NCBI GenBank assembly: GCA_008668455.1
Contig: RQCD01000049.1
Span: 1-10,319, forward strand
Length of the DNA stretch: 10,319 bases
Direction: 5' to 3'
From: Clostridia bacterium
Lineage (GTDB): Bacteria > Bacillota > Clostridia > UBA1381
The notes under the pieces were generated by a model. The model did not search any database, was not told where the DNA came from, and worked only from the letters and a program-made list of their open reading frames with translations. Both the position numbers and the translations under genes were made by a program. This document shows, piece by piece, positions 1 through 7,640 of this stretch (its first letter is position 1; each line of letters opens with the position of its first letter).

Positions 1-848
1 ATTGTGGTAGACGCTGCCGACGGCCACTGGAACTGCCCATTTCCCTTATAGGTCTGCACAGAAGAAGCGCTGCCGCTCTTTGATGACTTTTTCTGTGCCG
101 CTTCACGCTCCTGTCGTGCTTTCTCCTCAGCAAGCGCCTTATCCAGCTCTGCCTTCATTGAATTGTAGTCTCTTTCTGCGTTCTTTTCCTCCTGCTCCAG
201 CGCCTTAATATCGCTGTTGATAGACGCAATCAGGGTGTCCTTTTCCGACTGAAGTTTTTTTAATTCATTTTTCTTGGAAACCAAAACATCCTTTGCCTCT
301 ACCTGCTCTTTCCTCTCGTTTTCCACAACCGCCTTGGCGTCCTCCACCTGCTGTCTGTCAGCTTCGAACCGGTCGATCAAAGACTGATCATGCGAGAGAA
401 TACTCTTGACCGCAGATAGCCGTGTAAAAAGATCGCTCAAGCCCTTGGATTCCAAAAGGAGCGACATATAGGAGGAGTCTCCGTATTCGTACATTACCTT
501 AAGACGCGTTTTCAATGTTTCGGTATTTTCCTGGATCTGAACGTTCAATTCCTCAATCTGATCATTTTTTTGGGATATTTCCTGATCCTTTTGGGAAATC
601 ACATCCTCGACATCATCAATGTCGCCCAGGATAGACGCAATCTGCACATCCAGCCTTTCGCGCTGTGCAACCTGTGTATCCTTTTCATCCTTTTTCTGGT
701 CAATCTGCTTTTCCAGCTGCTTCATCCGGGTATTTCGCTCTGCCATATCCTTTTTCAATTCGCTCATGCTTTTTGCCGCATAGGCGCAGGGAGAAAAAAG
801 TGTACAAGCCAGAACCGCAGCAGTGATTCTTTTTATCTGCTTCTTCAT
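1..848 (-). CDS. EnvC/CwlO-like secreted coiled-coil murein hydrolase or activator (3' end outside window)
   Basis: Reading runs from the ATG at 848 off the left edge without a stop, giving about 282 visible residues. The N-terminus is a signal peptide: a lysine-rich start, a hydrophobic stretch, then a likely cleavage after AYA near residue 24. Residues of about 28-130 and 155-245 are rich in K, E, Q and D with heptad character, as in the coiled coils of EnvC, CwlO and PcsB. Between them lies a less charged segment (YMSLLLESKGLSDLF), typical of this family. A Ser/Ala/Lys linker follows, and the last visible residues (GQFQWPSA) resemble the start of an M23/LytM peptidase domain. The gene lies 12 bases after ftsX with its own GAGG site 8 bases before the ATG. 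The inferred role is the extracytoplasmic partner of FtsEX, cutting peptidoglycan or activating a hydrolase. Catalytic residues lie outside the window, so activity cannot be judged. Confidence 0.85.
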   Translation of the reverse strand, partial: MKKQIKRITAAVLACTLFSPCAYAAKSMSELKKDMAERNTRMKQLEKQIDQKKDEKDTQVAQRERLDVQIASILGDIDDVEDVISQKDQEISQKNDQIEELNVQIQENTETLKTRLKVMYEYGDSSYMSLLLESKGLSDLFTRLSAVKSILSHDQSLIDRFEADRQQVEDAKAVVENERKEQVEAKDVLVSKKNELKKLQSEKDTLIASINSDIKALEQEEKNAERDYNSMKAELDKALAEEKARQEREAAQKKSSKSGSASSVQTYKGNGQFQWPSAASTT

Positions 849-860
849 ATTCAAAACCTC

Positions 861-1757
861 TTATGCATGCAAGTATTTTTTCATGGAAATTCCGCTGCCC
901 AATACACCGATCACACATCCGACTGCAATAAACAGCAGCGCCAGAACCGGCGCAAGCTGATAATAACCAATCAGCTTAAACAGATCAAAATGAATTTCCT
1001 CCGCCCACTTTAATGCCATAATATACGCCCAGGACATAAGTCCAAAAGCAATCAGCGCCCCGATTAAGCCGATCAGAATTCCCTCAAAAACAAACGGAAC
1101 ACGTATAAACCGGTCGGTTGCACCGATATATTTCATAATATTGATTTCCTTTCTGCGGTTAAAGACAGTCAGCTTTACCGTGTTGGAAATAATAACAACG
1201 GAAATCAAAAGCAGAAGCGCCATAATTCCCATACTGATTTTCTTCAAAAGATCTGAGTAGGTTAAAACGGTATTAACCATTCCCTGTGCATTGACCACAT
1301 GGTCCACATGATCAAGCTTTTCTAAAGTCTTTGTGGTATCGTCCGTATAGGCAATATCGGATAGCCGTATTTTATAGGAATCGGAGAACGGATTTTCATC
1401 CCCCTCCAAGCCGTCTAAAAGCTGCTCCTTCTCCGAGAACATATCCTCTTTCACATACTCTAACATGTCCTCTTTTGTAAAAAGCGTTGCCTCCTTGACA
1501 TTATCCACTGCAAGAATCTGATCCTTTAAGGCATTCACTTCCTCCTCAGAGGTTCCGTCCTGAATAAAGAGCTGGATTTCGCACTGATCCTGCACAGACG
1601 CGGTAAATGCGCGGATATTCATGGTCAGAATTGTGAACACTCCCAAAATCACCAGACAGCAGGTGATTGTAAAAAGAGACGCCGCCGTCATCAGTCCGTT
1701 CCGGCACATGTTCTTTTTTGCCTGGGACACAGAATATTTAAACCTCAGCAGGCTCAT
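861..1757 (-). CDS. ftsX: Cell division ABC transporter membrane subunit FtsX
   Basis: This 298-residue protein matches the usual Gram-positive FtsX length and layout: a short cytoplasmic N-terminus, TM1 (about 22-46), a large extracytoplasmic loop (about 47-170), then TM2 (173-196), TM3 (221-248) and TM4 (267-288). The NPFSDSYKIRL stretch in the loop and the cytoplasmic RRKEINIMKYIGATD stretch after TM2 are family hallmarks. FtsX is the membrane half of the FtsEX complex; its loop transmits the ATPase cycle of FtsE to a cell wall hydrolase. I chose the ATG at 1757 rather than 1811 because the longer form adds 18 non-family residues inside ftsE, while GGGAGGAG lies about 10 bases upstream of 1757. 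The gene overlaps the end of ftsE by 20 bases, which suggests translational coupling. It is followed closely by the coiled-coil hydrolase gene that would encode its partner. Confidence 0.95.
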   Translation of the reverse strand: MSLLRFKYSVSQAKKNMCRNGLMTAASLFTITCCLVILGVFTILTMNIRAFTASVQDQCEIQLFIQDGTSEEEVNALKDQILAVDNVKEATLFTKEDMLEYVKEDMFSEKEQLLDGLEGDENPFSDSYKIRLSDIAYTDDTTKTLEKLDHVDHVVNAQGMVNTVLTYSDLLKKISMGIMALLLLISVVIISNTVKLTVFNRRKEINIMKYIGATDRFIRVPFVFEGILIGLIGALIAFGLMSWAYIMALKWAEEIHFDLFKLIGYYQLAPVLALLFIAVGCVIGVLGSGISMKKYLHA

Positions 1758-2433
1758 GATGATACACTCCTCCCTGCTCATCCCGGACAATTTCGCCGTC
1801 TGCAATTTCAATCACGCGCTTTTTCATCACGTCCACAATATCCTTTGCATGCGTTGCCATAATGATGGTTGTGCCCATGGAATTGATATTTTCAAAAATG
1901 TCCATAATCTCCATTGCCGTTTTCGGATTCAGATTTCCGGTCGGTTCGTCTGCAATAAGGATCGTCGGATTATTCACCAATGCGCGTGCCAAGGCAACTC
2001 TCTGCTGTTCTCCGCCGGATAACTGCCGCGGAAAAAGCTTTGCCTTATAATTAAGCCCCACCAGGTTTAAAACATTCGGAACTCTCCTGCGGATTTCGCG
2101 CTTGGACGCACCCACAACCTGCATGGCAAACTCCACATTTTCATAAACCGTCCGATCCTCCAAAAGCCGGAAATCCTGAAACACTACGCCCATTTTCCGC
2201 CGGAGGTACGGGATTTTTTTATGCGGAATTTTTGTAATATCCTCTGTTCCGAGGTAAATCTCTCCCTCGGTAACATTCTGCTCACGCATTAAAAGCTTTG
2301 TGACCGTTGTTTTTCCTGCGCCGCTCGAACCTACCAAAAAGACAAATTCTCCGTTTTCAATGTTCAGATTGACATTTTTTAATGCCACAGTACCGTTTTC
2401 ATACTCCTTTGTGACATTGACAAACTTAATCAT
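1738..2433 (-). CDS. ftsE: Cell division ATP-binding protein FtsE
   Basis: This 231-residue ABC ATPase is complete: Walker A GSSGAGKT (35-42), Q-loop VFQDF (Gln 86), signature LSGGEQ (138-143), Walker B ILIADE (158-163) and H-loop histidine 195. The FVFLVGSSGAGKTT and VVFQDFRLL stretches, together with the adjoining ftsX, separate FtsE from other small ABC ATPases such as LolD. The protein binds FtsX at the cytoplasmic face of the membrane and uses ATP to control peptidoglycan hydrolysis outside the cell. Translation probably couples to the upstream regulator: the SD-like GAGG overlaps that gene's TGA stop, 8 bases before the ftsE ATG. The C-terminal tail (after about 212) is acidic and histidine-bearing and carries no motif I recognise. 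All catalytic motifs are intact. Confidence 0.96.
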   Translation of the reverse strand: MIKFVNVTKEYENGTVALKNVNLNIENGEFVFLVGSSGAGKTTVTKLLMREQNVTEGEIYLGTEDITKIPHKKIPYLRRKMGVVFQDFRLLEDRTVYENVEFAMQVVGASKREIRRRVPNVLNLVGLNYKAKLFPRQLSGGEQQRVALARALVNNPTILIADEPTGNLNPKTAMEIMDIFENINSMGTTIIMATHAKDIVDVMKKRVIEIADGEIVRDEQGGVYHHEPAEV

Positions 2434-2443
2434 AACAGAAACC

Positions 2444-3529
2444 TCATATTTTCAACGAATTGGAAACCAGGTACTTATGCACCATCATTGCAACCTTAAA
2501 GACAATCGCCTGGTCAAATTTACGCAGATCCAGACCGGTCAGCTTATAGATTTTTTCCAGACGGTATACCAGCGTATTTCTGTGTACAAACAGCTGACGC
2601 GAGGTTTCGGAAACGTTTAAGTCGTTTTCAAAGAACTTATTGATGGTTAAAATTGTTTCACTGTCTAAGAGAGTAATATCACCCTTTTTGAATACCTCCT
2701 GCAAAAACAGCTCGCAAAGCTTAATCGGGAGCTGATAAATCAGACGGCCGATTCCCAGATTCTCATAATTCAAAATGTACTTTTCTTCATCAAATACCTT
2801 GCCGACTTCAATTGCAATCTGTGTTTCCTTATAAGCGTTATTGAGCTGATCAATGTTTTCTGCAACCGTACTGATGCCAACCAATGCACTCTGCATGGTC
2901 TCTGCATGAATGGTGTCTAAAATAGATTTTGCCATTGCGTCCAGCTCGACAGCGGTTGCGCCATCCTTAAATTCCTTGATCAGAACCAGATTTCCACTGT
3001 CAATATTCACAATAAAGTCGCGTTCCTTATCCGGGAACATATTGCGCACAACCTCATAGATCCCCGTTTCACCTTTTTTTGTCAGTTTTATGTAAAAAAC
3101 AGCTCTCGGAACATCGATCCCCACATGCAGCTCATGCGCCTTCTGGTGCAGATCAAATGCAAGCATATTATCAAAAATAATATTCTGCATAAAGATTGTC
3201 TTATCATATTTTTCGTCATAATAATAACGGACATTATTGGCTGCAACCGTTATCGCGTTGCAGCAGTATTTGGAAACCTCGTCCGTCCCGTCCACATAGA
3301 CAATATACTCGGTATACGGCTTTCCGGCAATCAGACGGACAGTAAAACCGTTTTTGAAAAACAGCTTATCGTTATTTCCGACTGCATATACCAGCTCCTC
3401 TACCACTTCCTCAGCCAGCTCCGGTCCGTTTGAGGCAAGAATTAACCCCTGTGCATCTGCAATTCCAAATCGCTTAGGAAACACCTCTGCCATCTGGGTT
3501 ACAATATTTTGAAACGCCTTGCTGATCAT
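2444..3529 (-). CDS. CdaR/PucR-type transcriptional regulator
   Basis: This 361-residue protein has the architecture of CdaR/PucR-type regulators. The N-terminal region (about 1-130) looks like a small-ligand sensor: a FGIADAQGLILASN stretch resembles the start of sugar-diacid or PAS-like sensing domains. A middle region (about 135-250) would fit the degenerate GGDEF-like domain of the family. The C-terminus (about 295-350) is a PucR-type helix-turn-helix: NVSETSRQLFVHRNTLVYRL followed by EKIYKLTGLDLRKFDQA. No membrane segment or signal peptide is visible, so it should be cytoplasmic. The ligand cannot be told from the sequence. An AGGGAGGA site lies 8 bases before the ATG, and a good promoter lies about 80 bases upstream. 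Only 10 bases separate it from ftsE, so it is probably the first gene of the ftsEX unit. Family is confident; target genes and signal are unknown. Confidence 0.85.
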   Translation of the reverse strand: MISKAFQNIVTQMAEVFPKRFGIADAQGLILASNGPELAEEVVEELVYAVGNNDKLFFKNGFTVRLIAGKPYTEYIVYVDGTDEVSKYCCNAITVAANNVRYYYDEKYDKTIFMQNIIFDNMLAFDLHQKAHELHVGIDVPRAVFYIKLTKKGETGIYEVVRNMFPDKERDFIVNIDSGNLVLIKEFKDGATAVELDAMAKSILDTIHAETMQSALVGISTVAENIDQLNNAYKETQIAIEVGKVFDEEKYILNYENLGIGRLIYQLPIKLCELFLQEVFKKGDITLLDSETILTINKFFENDLNVSETSRQLFVHRNTLVYRLEKIYKLTGLDLRKFDQAIVFKVAMMVHKYLVSNSLKI

Positions 3530-3537
3530 GTCTAAAT

Positions 3538-3545
3538 TCCTCCCT
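3538..3545 (-). promoter_or_regulatory. Ribosome binding site of the CdaR-type regulator
   Basis: AGGGAGGA on the minus strand, 8 bases before the ATG at 3529. This is a near-perfect anti-16S match and supports that start. Confidence 0.8.
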
Positions 3546-3609
3546 TTCTTGTCGGCAATTTAAATTTTGATTCGTACATCTTTCTCGCTTTTTCATGCCA
3601 TTTGGATAT

Positions 3610-3638
3610 ATTATACCATAAACAAACACATTTGTACA
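3610..3638 (-). promoter_or_regulatory. Sigma-A-type promoter of the regulator-ftsEX unit
   Basis: On the minus strand, a perfect TATAAT (-10, 3610-3615) is preceded by TGG, giving an extended -10. A -35 hexamer TGTACA (3633-3638, four of six matches to consensus) lies 17 bases upstream. The predicted start of transcription is near 3603, leaving a leader of about 74 bases before the regulator ATG. The rest of the 249-base gap between the regulator and the activase gene is AT-rich leader plus the terminator of the neighbouring operon; I see no small gene in it. Confidence 0.75.
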
Positions 3639-3700
3639 GTATTTTTTACGAAAATTTTATTCCATTTTGTGAATTTTCCGTAAACAATCATCCGAAATGC

Positions 3701-3756
3701 AAAAAAGGGGGATGTAAAAAGGTACAGAACGGTCTGTGCCTTTTTTGACATCCTCC
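3701..3756 (-). terminator. Intrinsic terminator after the glycyl radical enzyme operon
   Basis: A long hairpin lies about 22 bases past the activase stop. Outer arms 3748-3756 and 3707-3715 pair over nine positions including one G-U. After a two-base bulge at 3746-3747, inner arms 3733-3745 and 3716-3728 pair over thirteen positions with one wobble, closing on a four-base loop (3729-3732). In the minus direction the stem ends in CCCCC followed by six U (3706-3701), the classical rho-independent form. It separates the GRE operon from the downstream regulator-ftsEX promoter. The inner stem also has a T-run on the plus strand, but no plus-strand gene points at it. Confidence 0.88.
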
Positions 3757-3778
3757 ATCAGGCAATTCTCTTTTCTTT

Positions 3779-4558
3779 TTATCCGCCGATCTGGCAGATC
3801 AGACCGGTTTTTTGTGCCGTTTTTAACAGATACTGCATTTTTTCATCACTCGGCGGCAGAACGCCGGAAAGCGCATAGGGTCTTCCTAACGCTGCATATT
3901 TATCCTCTCCCATCCGATGATATGGGAGTAGATGCAAATGCTCCACACCCGGCAGAGTTTTTGCAAATTCTGCGATTGCAGAAATTTCCTCCGGTGTATC
4001 GTTAAAGCCGGGGATCACCGGAATACGGATGGTAAGATTTGCGCCTGATTCTGCAATTTTTCTTGCATTTTCTAAAATTCTGCGGTTCGGCTGACCGGTA
4101 AATTCCTTATGCTTTTCTTCGTTTATATGCTTAATATCCATCATGATATAGTCAAGGTGCGGCAGATACCGCAAAATCACATCAAAGGGTGCGATTCCGG
4201 TGGTTTCAATTGCCGTGTTAAAGCCTTCCTTATGGCATGCCGCTAAAAGTGCAACCGCAAAATCCGGCTGCAGGAGCGACTCGCCGCCCGAAAGCGTGAT
4301 TCCGCCGCCTGAGCGTCTGTAATAAGGAGCGTCCTTCCGAACCTCCTCCATCACCTCATCCACTGTGACATCCCGTCCGACAATTCTTTCCTTATCTGCA
4401 AATTTCATTTTCTGAATTCCAAATTCCTGCGATTCCGGATTGCAGCACCAGCGGCAGCGGAGCGCACAGCCCTTTAAAAAGACGATGGTACGAATACCGG
4501 GACCGTCATGAATGGAGTATTTCTGAATGTCAAAAATTCTTCCTGTTACCTGTTCCAT
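3779..4558 (-). CDS. Glycyl radical enzyme activating protein (radical SAM), short form without ferredoxin-like domain
   Basis: This 259-residue radical SAM protein should bind a [4Fe-4S] cluster and S-adenosylmethionine, and use a 5'-deoxyadenosyl radical to place the glycyl radical on the enzyme encoded just upstream. Visible motifs are IHDGPGIRT (16-24), the cluster motif CALRCRWC (Cys 31, 35, 38, with a further Cys 39), SGGGITLSGGE (about 82-92) and a C-terminal LLPYHRMGEDKYAALG stretch shared with activases. After NPESQ the chain passes almost directly to the GRDVTVDEVM helix. The ferredoxin-like insert with two CxxCxxC-type cluster sets, usual in activases of glycerol dehydratase-type enzymes, is absent, and no cysteine occurs between 40 and 100. 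Its length is close to that of pyruvate formate-lyase activase. The gene follows the GRE by 12 bases, with GGGAG directly after the GRE stop codon and 7 bases before this ATG, so the two are surely co-translated. Confidence 0.93.
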   Translation of the reverse strand: MEQVTGRIFDIQKYSIHDGPGIRTIVFLKGCALRCRWCCNPESQEFGIQKMKFADKERIVGRDVTVDEVMEEVRKDAPYYRRSGGGITLSGGESLLQPDFAVALLAACHKEGFNTAIETTGIAPFDVILRYLPHLDYIMMDIKHINEEKHKEFTGQPNRRILENARKIAESGANLTIRIPVIPGFNDTPEEISAIAEFAKTLPGVEHLHLLPYHRMGEDKYAALGRPYALSGVLPPSDEKMQYLLKTAQKTGLICQIGG

Positions 4559-4570
4559 TATGCTACTCCC

Positions 4571-7096
4571 TTAATTCACCGAAAATGCCTGCTCAGTCCG
4601 GTTGATAATATCATCCTGCAGGGATTTGGAAAGGGTTGTAAAGAGCGCACTGTAGCCTGCAACACGGACAACTAAATTCTTATAGTTTTCCGGATGCTTC
4701 TGCGCATCTATAAGCGTTTCTCGGCTCACCACATTAAACTGCATATGCATGCCCTTTTGATCAAAGAATGCACGGATATATGCTGCAAATTTCTGTAAGC
4801 CTGCGTCTCCCTTCAAAGCGGACGGATGGAATTTCTGGTTATAAAGCGTTCCGTTGGATGCAATGCCATGATCCAGCTTTGCCACAGAATTCGCCGCCGC
4901 GGTCGGACCTTGTACGTCATGACCGGAGCGCGGACCGACACCGTCTGCCACCGGTGTATGGGCAAGTCTGCCGTCCGGGGTTGCGCCGGTCTGATGTCCG
5001 AGCGGAACATTGGCAGAAACCGGATATAGCCCTGCCTGGAATATACCGCCGCGCGGATTCTGATACTTTTGAAGCTCCTTGGTATACACATAGGCAACCT
5101 CTCTTGCCATGCGGTCTGCCTCGGGAATATCGTTTCCGTACATCGGAACTTCCTCAATCATTTTTTGAATTTTCTGATATTTTTCCTTTTCTGCCGGCGA
5201 ATCCTCGCCGTCTAACAAAGTGCGGAACACCTCTGCAATCTGTTCCTCGGAAACCGTTTTGCCTGCTTTTGTAATTTCAGAAACAATTTCTTCGGTTGCT
5301 TTTTGTGCCGCCTCCGGGGTCATGCCATGTCCGAAATTATGCGCTAAAGCGTCCTTCATATCCTGCATGCTGATTTTCTTTTCCTCAAAGACTAAGCGCT
5401 TAACAGCTGTCATAGAATCGGTAACATTTGCGATGCCAACGCCCTGCGGGCCGGTGAAATTATAGATTGCGCCGCCCTCCTGCAAGCTCTTGCCGCGTCC
5501 GATACAATCCTCCACCAAGGACGACTGGAACGGCAGCGGACAACGCTCTCCATGCGCTGTATCAACCGCATTATCCGCATTCACCAACAGTCCGATTGCA
5601 TACTGCATCTGCTTGCGGTATGCCTCAAAAAATTCTTCAAAGGTTTTCATTTTTGTCACGTCACCGGTCTGGATTCCGACTAATTCGCCCTTGTCCATGC
5701 CGTTTGAGAATACCAGCTCTAACGGGCGGCACATGTTAAAGAATGCCGCGTCGTGCCAACCGTCTGTCTTTGCCGCCTTCTGCGGCTCTACACAGCCGAT
5801 GATATTATAATCTCTTGCATCCTCTAAGGATAAGCCACGGCTCATTAAGGACGGAATGATCACCTCGTCGTTATAGTATGCCGGCAGTCCGATGCCGGTT
5901 CTGGTAAGCTCTGCACAGCGGAACATCAGCTTGTCCGGCGTTCCGTTCCAGACGCGTACCGACAGGGACGGCTGCGGCAGATGCGTGTGCGCCGATGCCT
6001 GAATACACAAATAGGAAAGCTCGTTGGTTGCGTCTAATCCCTCGGCAGTCTGTCCGCCGACGCAAAGGTTCTGGAACAGACTGTAGCCTGCAAAGCCCTC
6101 GGAGGACGCTGCGTCACGCACCTTGTTCAGATCGTTCATCTTAACCCAAATACAGTCTAAAAGCTCCTGTGCACTCTCCTCGGTGAGCGTTCCGTTTTCT
6201 AAATCCTGCTTGAAATACGGATACATATACTGGTCGAACCGTCCGGGAGAGATGGAATGTCCGCTTGATTCGGTCTGCAGCAGCATCTGTACAAACCAGA
6301 AGGACTGGCACGCCTCCATAAAGGTTCTTGCCGGCTTTTCCGGAACCTGATCACAGTTTTGTGCAATTAAAAGCAGCTCCTCCTTCCGGACTCTGTCCTG
6401 CTCCTTTTGCGCCATTTCACGCGCCAGTGCGGCATACCGCTTGCTATAGTCAATCGTTGCCTGGCAGCATAAAATGACAGCCTCTAAAAATTCATGCTTT
6501 TTTGCATAGTTTCCGTCCGAAACCTTGCAGCGGGCAAGCTCCTCTGCCGCCTCACGCATAAGTCCGCGGAATCCGATTTTTAAAATTTTTGCATAGTCCA
6601 CCGTCATATGTCCGATGCCGTTAAAATAGTAATTTCCGACGGTGAAAATATTGTGCTCAATTGCCGTTTTTGCCTCCGGCGCCATATATTCGGTGGCAAG
6701 CTCGGAGGTTGTTTTTCCTTTCCAATACGGGAAAATAGCACGGAGCGCTTTTTTTGTTTCCTCATCAATATAAAAAGGATCTGCCTTTCGGGTGGAAACT
6801 GTGTCCAACTCTGATTCCAGCCACGCAAAGGAATACTCCGGGAACACCTGACAGCTTCTCGGGTGACGCGCATTACTGCCGACAATCAGTTCACGATCTC
6901 GAATCACAATCGGAAGATGCTTTAGAATATGTACATACGCGAGCGCACGCCGCTTAATGATTGGCATCGCCTCGGTTTTCATATAGCTTTCGGTTAAAAG
7001 TACGGCACGGTCTGCCTCAATTTGCGGCGGATTAGCATACAAATCGTGTATTAATTTTTTGATTCTTTCCGGTGTTTCTGTAAAAGCCATAGTCAT
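4571..7096 (-). CDS. Glycyl radical enzyme, glycerol/1,2-propanediol dehydratase type
   Basis: This 841-residue protein is a complete glycyl radical enzyme. The PFL-like domain carries the thiyl cysteine loop IIGCVEPQ (Cys 435, Glu 437), and the C-terminus carries the glycyl loop RVAGYSALF (Gly 814). Compared from memory with the B12-independent glycerol dehydratase of Clostridium butyricum, the substrate-site positions His 163, His 280-Ser 281, Tyr 338 and Asp 449 (GWHDAAFF) all appear conserved. Long stretches such as SISPxRFDQYMYPY and ASNGTLYNQKFHPSALKGD also match. It probably dehydrates glycerol to 3-hydroxypropionaldehyde or 1,2-propanediol to propionaldehyde; the sequence does not decide which. 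About 50 extra residues (roughly 590-640, charged and helical) lie between the two loops. No N-terminal targeting extension and no microcompartment genes are visible. AAAGGAA lies 6 bases before the ATG; Met 3 is an alternative start. The enzyme is oxygen-sensitive, consistent with an anaerobe. Confidence 0.92.
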   Translation of the reverse strand: MTMAFTETPERIKKLIHDLYANPPQIEADRAVLLTESYMKTEAMPIIKRRALAYVHILKHLPIVIRDRELIVGSNARHPRSCQVFPEYSFAWLESELDTVSTRKADPFYIDEETKKALRAIFPYWKGKTTSELATEYMAPEAKTAIEHNIFTVGNYYFNGIGHMTVDYAKILKIGFRGLMREAAEELARCKVSDGNYAKKHEFLEAVILCCQATIDYSKRYAALAREMAQKEQDRVRKEELLLIAQNCDQVPEKPARTFMEACQSFWFVQMLLQTESSGHSISPGRFDQYMYPYFKQDLENGTLTEESAQELLDCIWVKMNDLNKVRDAASSEGFAGYSLFQNLCVGGQTAEGLDATNELSYLCIQASAHTHLPQPSLSVRVWNGTPDKLMFRCAELTRTGIGLPAYYNDEVIIPSLMSRGLSLEDARDYNIIGCVEPQKAAKTDGWHDAAFFNMCRPLELVFSNGMDKGELVGIQTGDVTKMKTFEEFFEAYRKQMQYAIGLLVNADNAVDTAHGERCPLPFQSSLVEDCIGRGKSLQEGGAIYNFTGPQGVGIANVTDSMTAVKRLVFEEKKISMQDMKDALAHNFGHGMTPEAAQKATEEIVSEITKAGKTVSEEQIAEVFRTLLDGEDSPAEKEKYQKIQKMIEEVPMYGNDIPEADRMAREVAYVYTKELQKYQNPRGGIFQAGLYPVSANVPLGHQTGATPDGRLAHTPVADGVGPRSGHDVQGPTAAANSVAKLDHGIASNGTLYNQKFHPSALKGDAGLQKFAAYIRAFFDQKGMHMQFNVVSRETLIDAQKHPENYKNLVVRVAGYSALFTTLSKSLQDDIINRTEQAFSVN

Positions 7097-7108
7097 CCAT
7101 TTCCTTTC

Positions 7109-7600
7109 TTAATATCCCAGTGTCAACTCTAAGGATTCGTCCTTTAAAATCCAATCCTGTTCCACATCAATCACCCGGTATTCCTCGGCGGTATCCCGGA
7201 TGATCACCTGCTTTAGTCCGGCATTAATAATCATACGCTTGCACATGGCACAGCTTGAGCTGTTTTTTACAATGCTCCCGTCCGAGCATTCCAGACCAAC
7301 CAGGTAAAGTGTTGCGTCAATCATATCCCGGCGCGCAGCCGATATAATCGCGTTCGCCTCTGCATGCACGCTCCGGCAGACCTCATACCGCTCTCCGCGC
7401 GGAATCTTCGACTCCACCCGGATACATTTTCCCAAATCACTGCAATTCTTTCTGCCGCGCGGTGCACCGACATATCCGGTGGAGATAATTTCATCATTTT
7501 TGACGATAATTGCACCATAATTCCGCCGCAGGCATGTTCCGCGTTCTGCAACCGTCTGGGCAATATCCAAATAGTAGTTAATTTTATCCCGTCGTTCCAT
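7109..7600 (-). CDS. Deoxycytidylate (dCMP) deaminase family protein
   Basis: This 163-residue zinc-dependent deaminase belongs to the dCMP deaminase/ComEB group. The catalytic HAE motif is at 79-81 (SVHAEANAI), and the zinc-binding pair CAMC is at 117-120, followed by KRMIINAGL. The upstream CLRRNYGAIIVKNDEIISTGYVGAP stretch (split here at about 23-46) and the Cys-rich KNCSDLGKC stretch are typical of the group. The residue before the first zinc cysteine is Ser instead of the usual Pro. The predicted reaction is dCMP to dUMP, feeding thymidylate synthesis; ComEB-type proteins in some Bacillota have a less clear role. It is the first gene after the promoter at 7675-7703, with GGGAG 7 bases before the ATG, and it ends 12 bases before the glycyl radical enzyme. 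It is not the small cytidine deaminase (cdd) often found near era. Confidence 0.88.
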   Translation of the reverse strand: MERRDKINYYLDIAQTVAERGTCLRRNYGAIIVKNDEIISTGYVGAPRGRKNCSDLGKCIRVESKIPRGERYEVCRSVHAEANAIISAARRDMIDATLYLVGLECSDGSIVKNSSSCAMCKRMIINAGLKQVIIRDTAEEYRVIDVEQDWILKDESLELTLGY

Positions 7601-7640
7601 TTTACCACTCCCTTATTTCTATATTTTGAAAGCAGAAAAT

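Noticed and set aside
570..1013. A 147-residue plus-strand open frame across the hydrolase-ftsX junction
   Set aside because: Its hydrophobic, Cys- and His-rich translation is what the reverse of a K/E/Q-rich coiled-coil gene gives. It spans two real genes on the other strand.
1758..1811. Longer FtsX start at 1811
   Set aside because: The extra 18 residues lie inside ftsE and are unlike FtsX. The ATG at 1757 has a good SD and the family-typical N-terminus.
3600..3640. Possible operator palindrome around the regulator promoter
   Set aside because: The near-symmetric GGTATAATATATCC and the TGTACA hexamer are explained by the -10 and -35 boxes. No longer perfect inverted repeat is present.
4768..5274. 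A 168-residue plus-strand open frame inside the glycyl radical enzyme gene
   Set aside because: It lies antisense to strongly conserved coding sequence, is Arg/Pro/Ser-rich without a recognisable domain, and has no convincing ribosome binding site. I treat it and the other plus-strand frames as shadows.
4571..7096. Pyruvate formate-lyase or 4-hydroxyproline dehydratase as the identity of the GRE
   Set aside because: Pyruvate formate-lyase has two adjacent catalytic cysteines, whereas here a single GCVEP loop is present. The His, Ser and Asp substrate-site pattern fits glycerol/propanediol dehydratase better, and no pyrroline-5-carboxylate reductase gene is adjacent, as often seen with the hydroxyproline enzyme.
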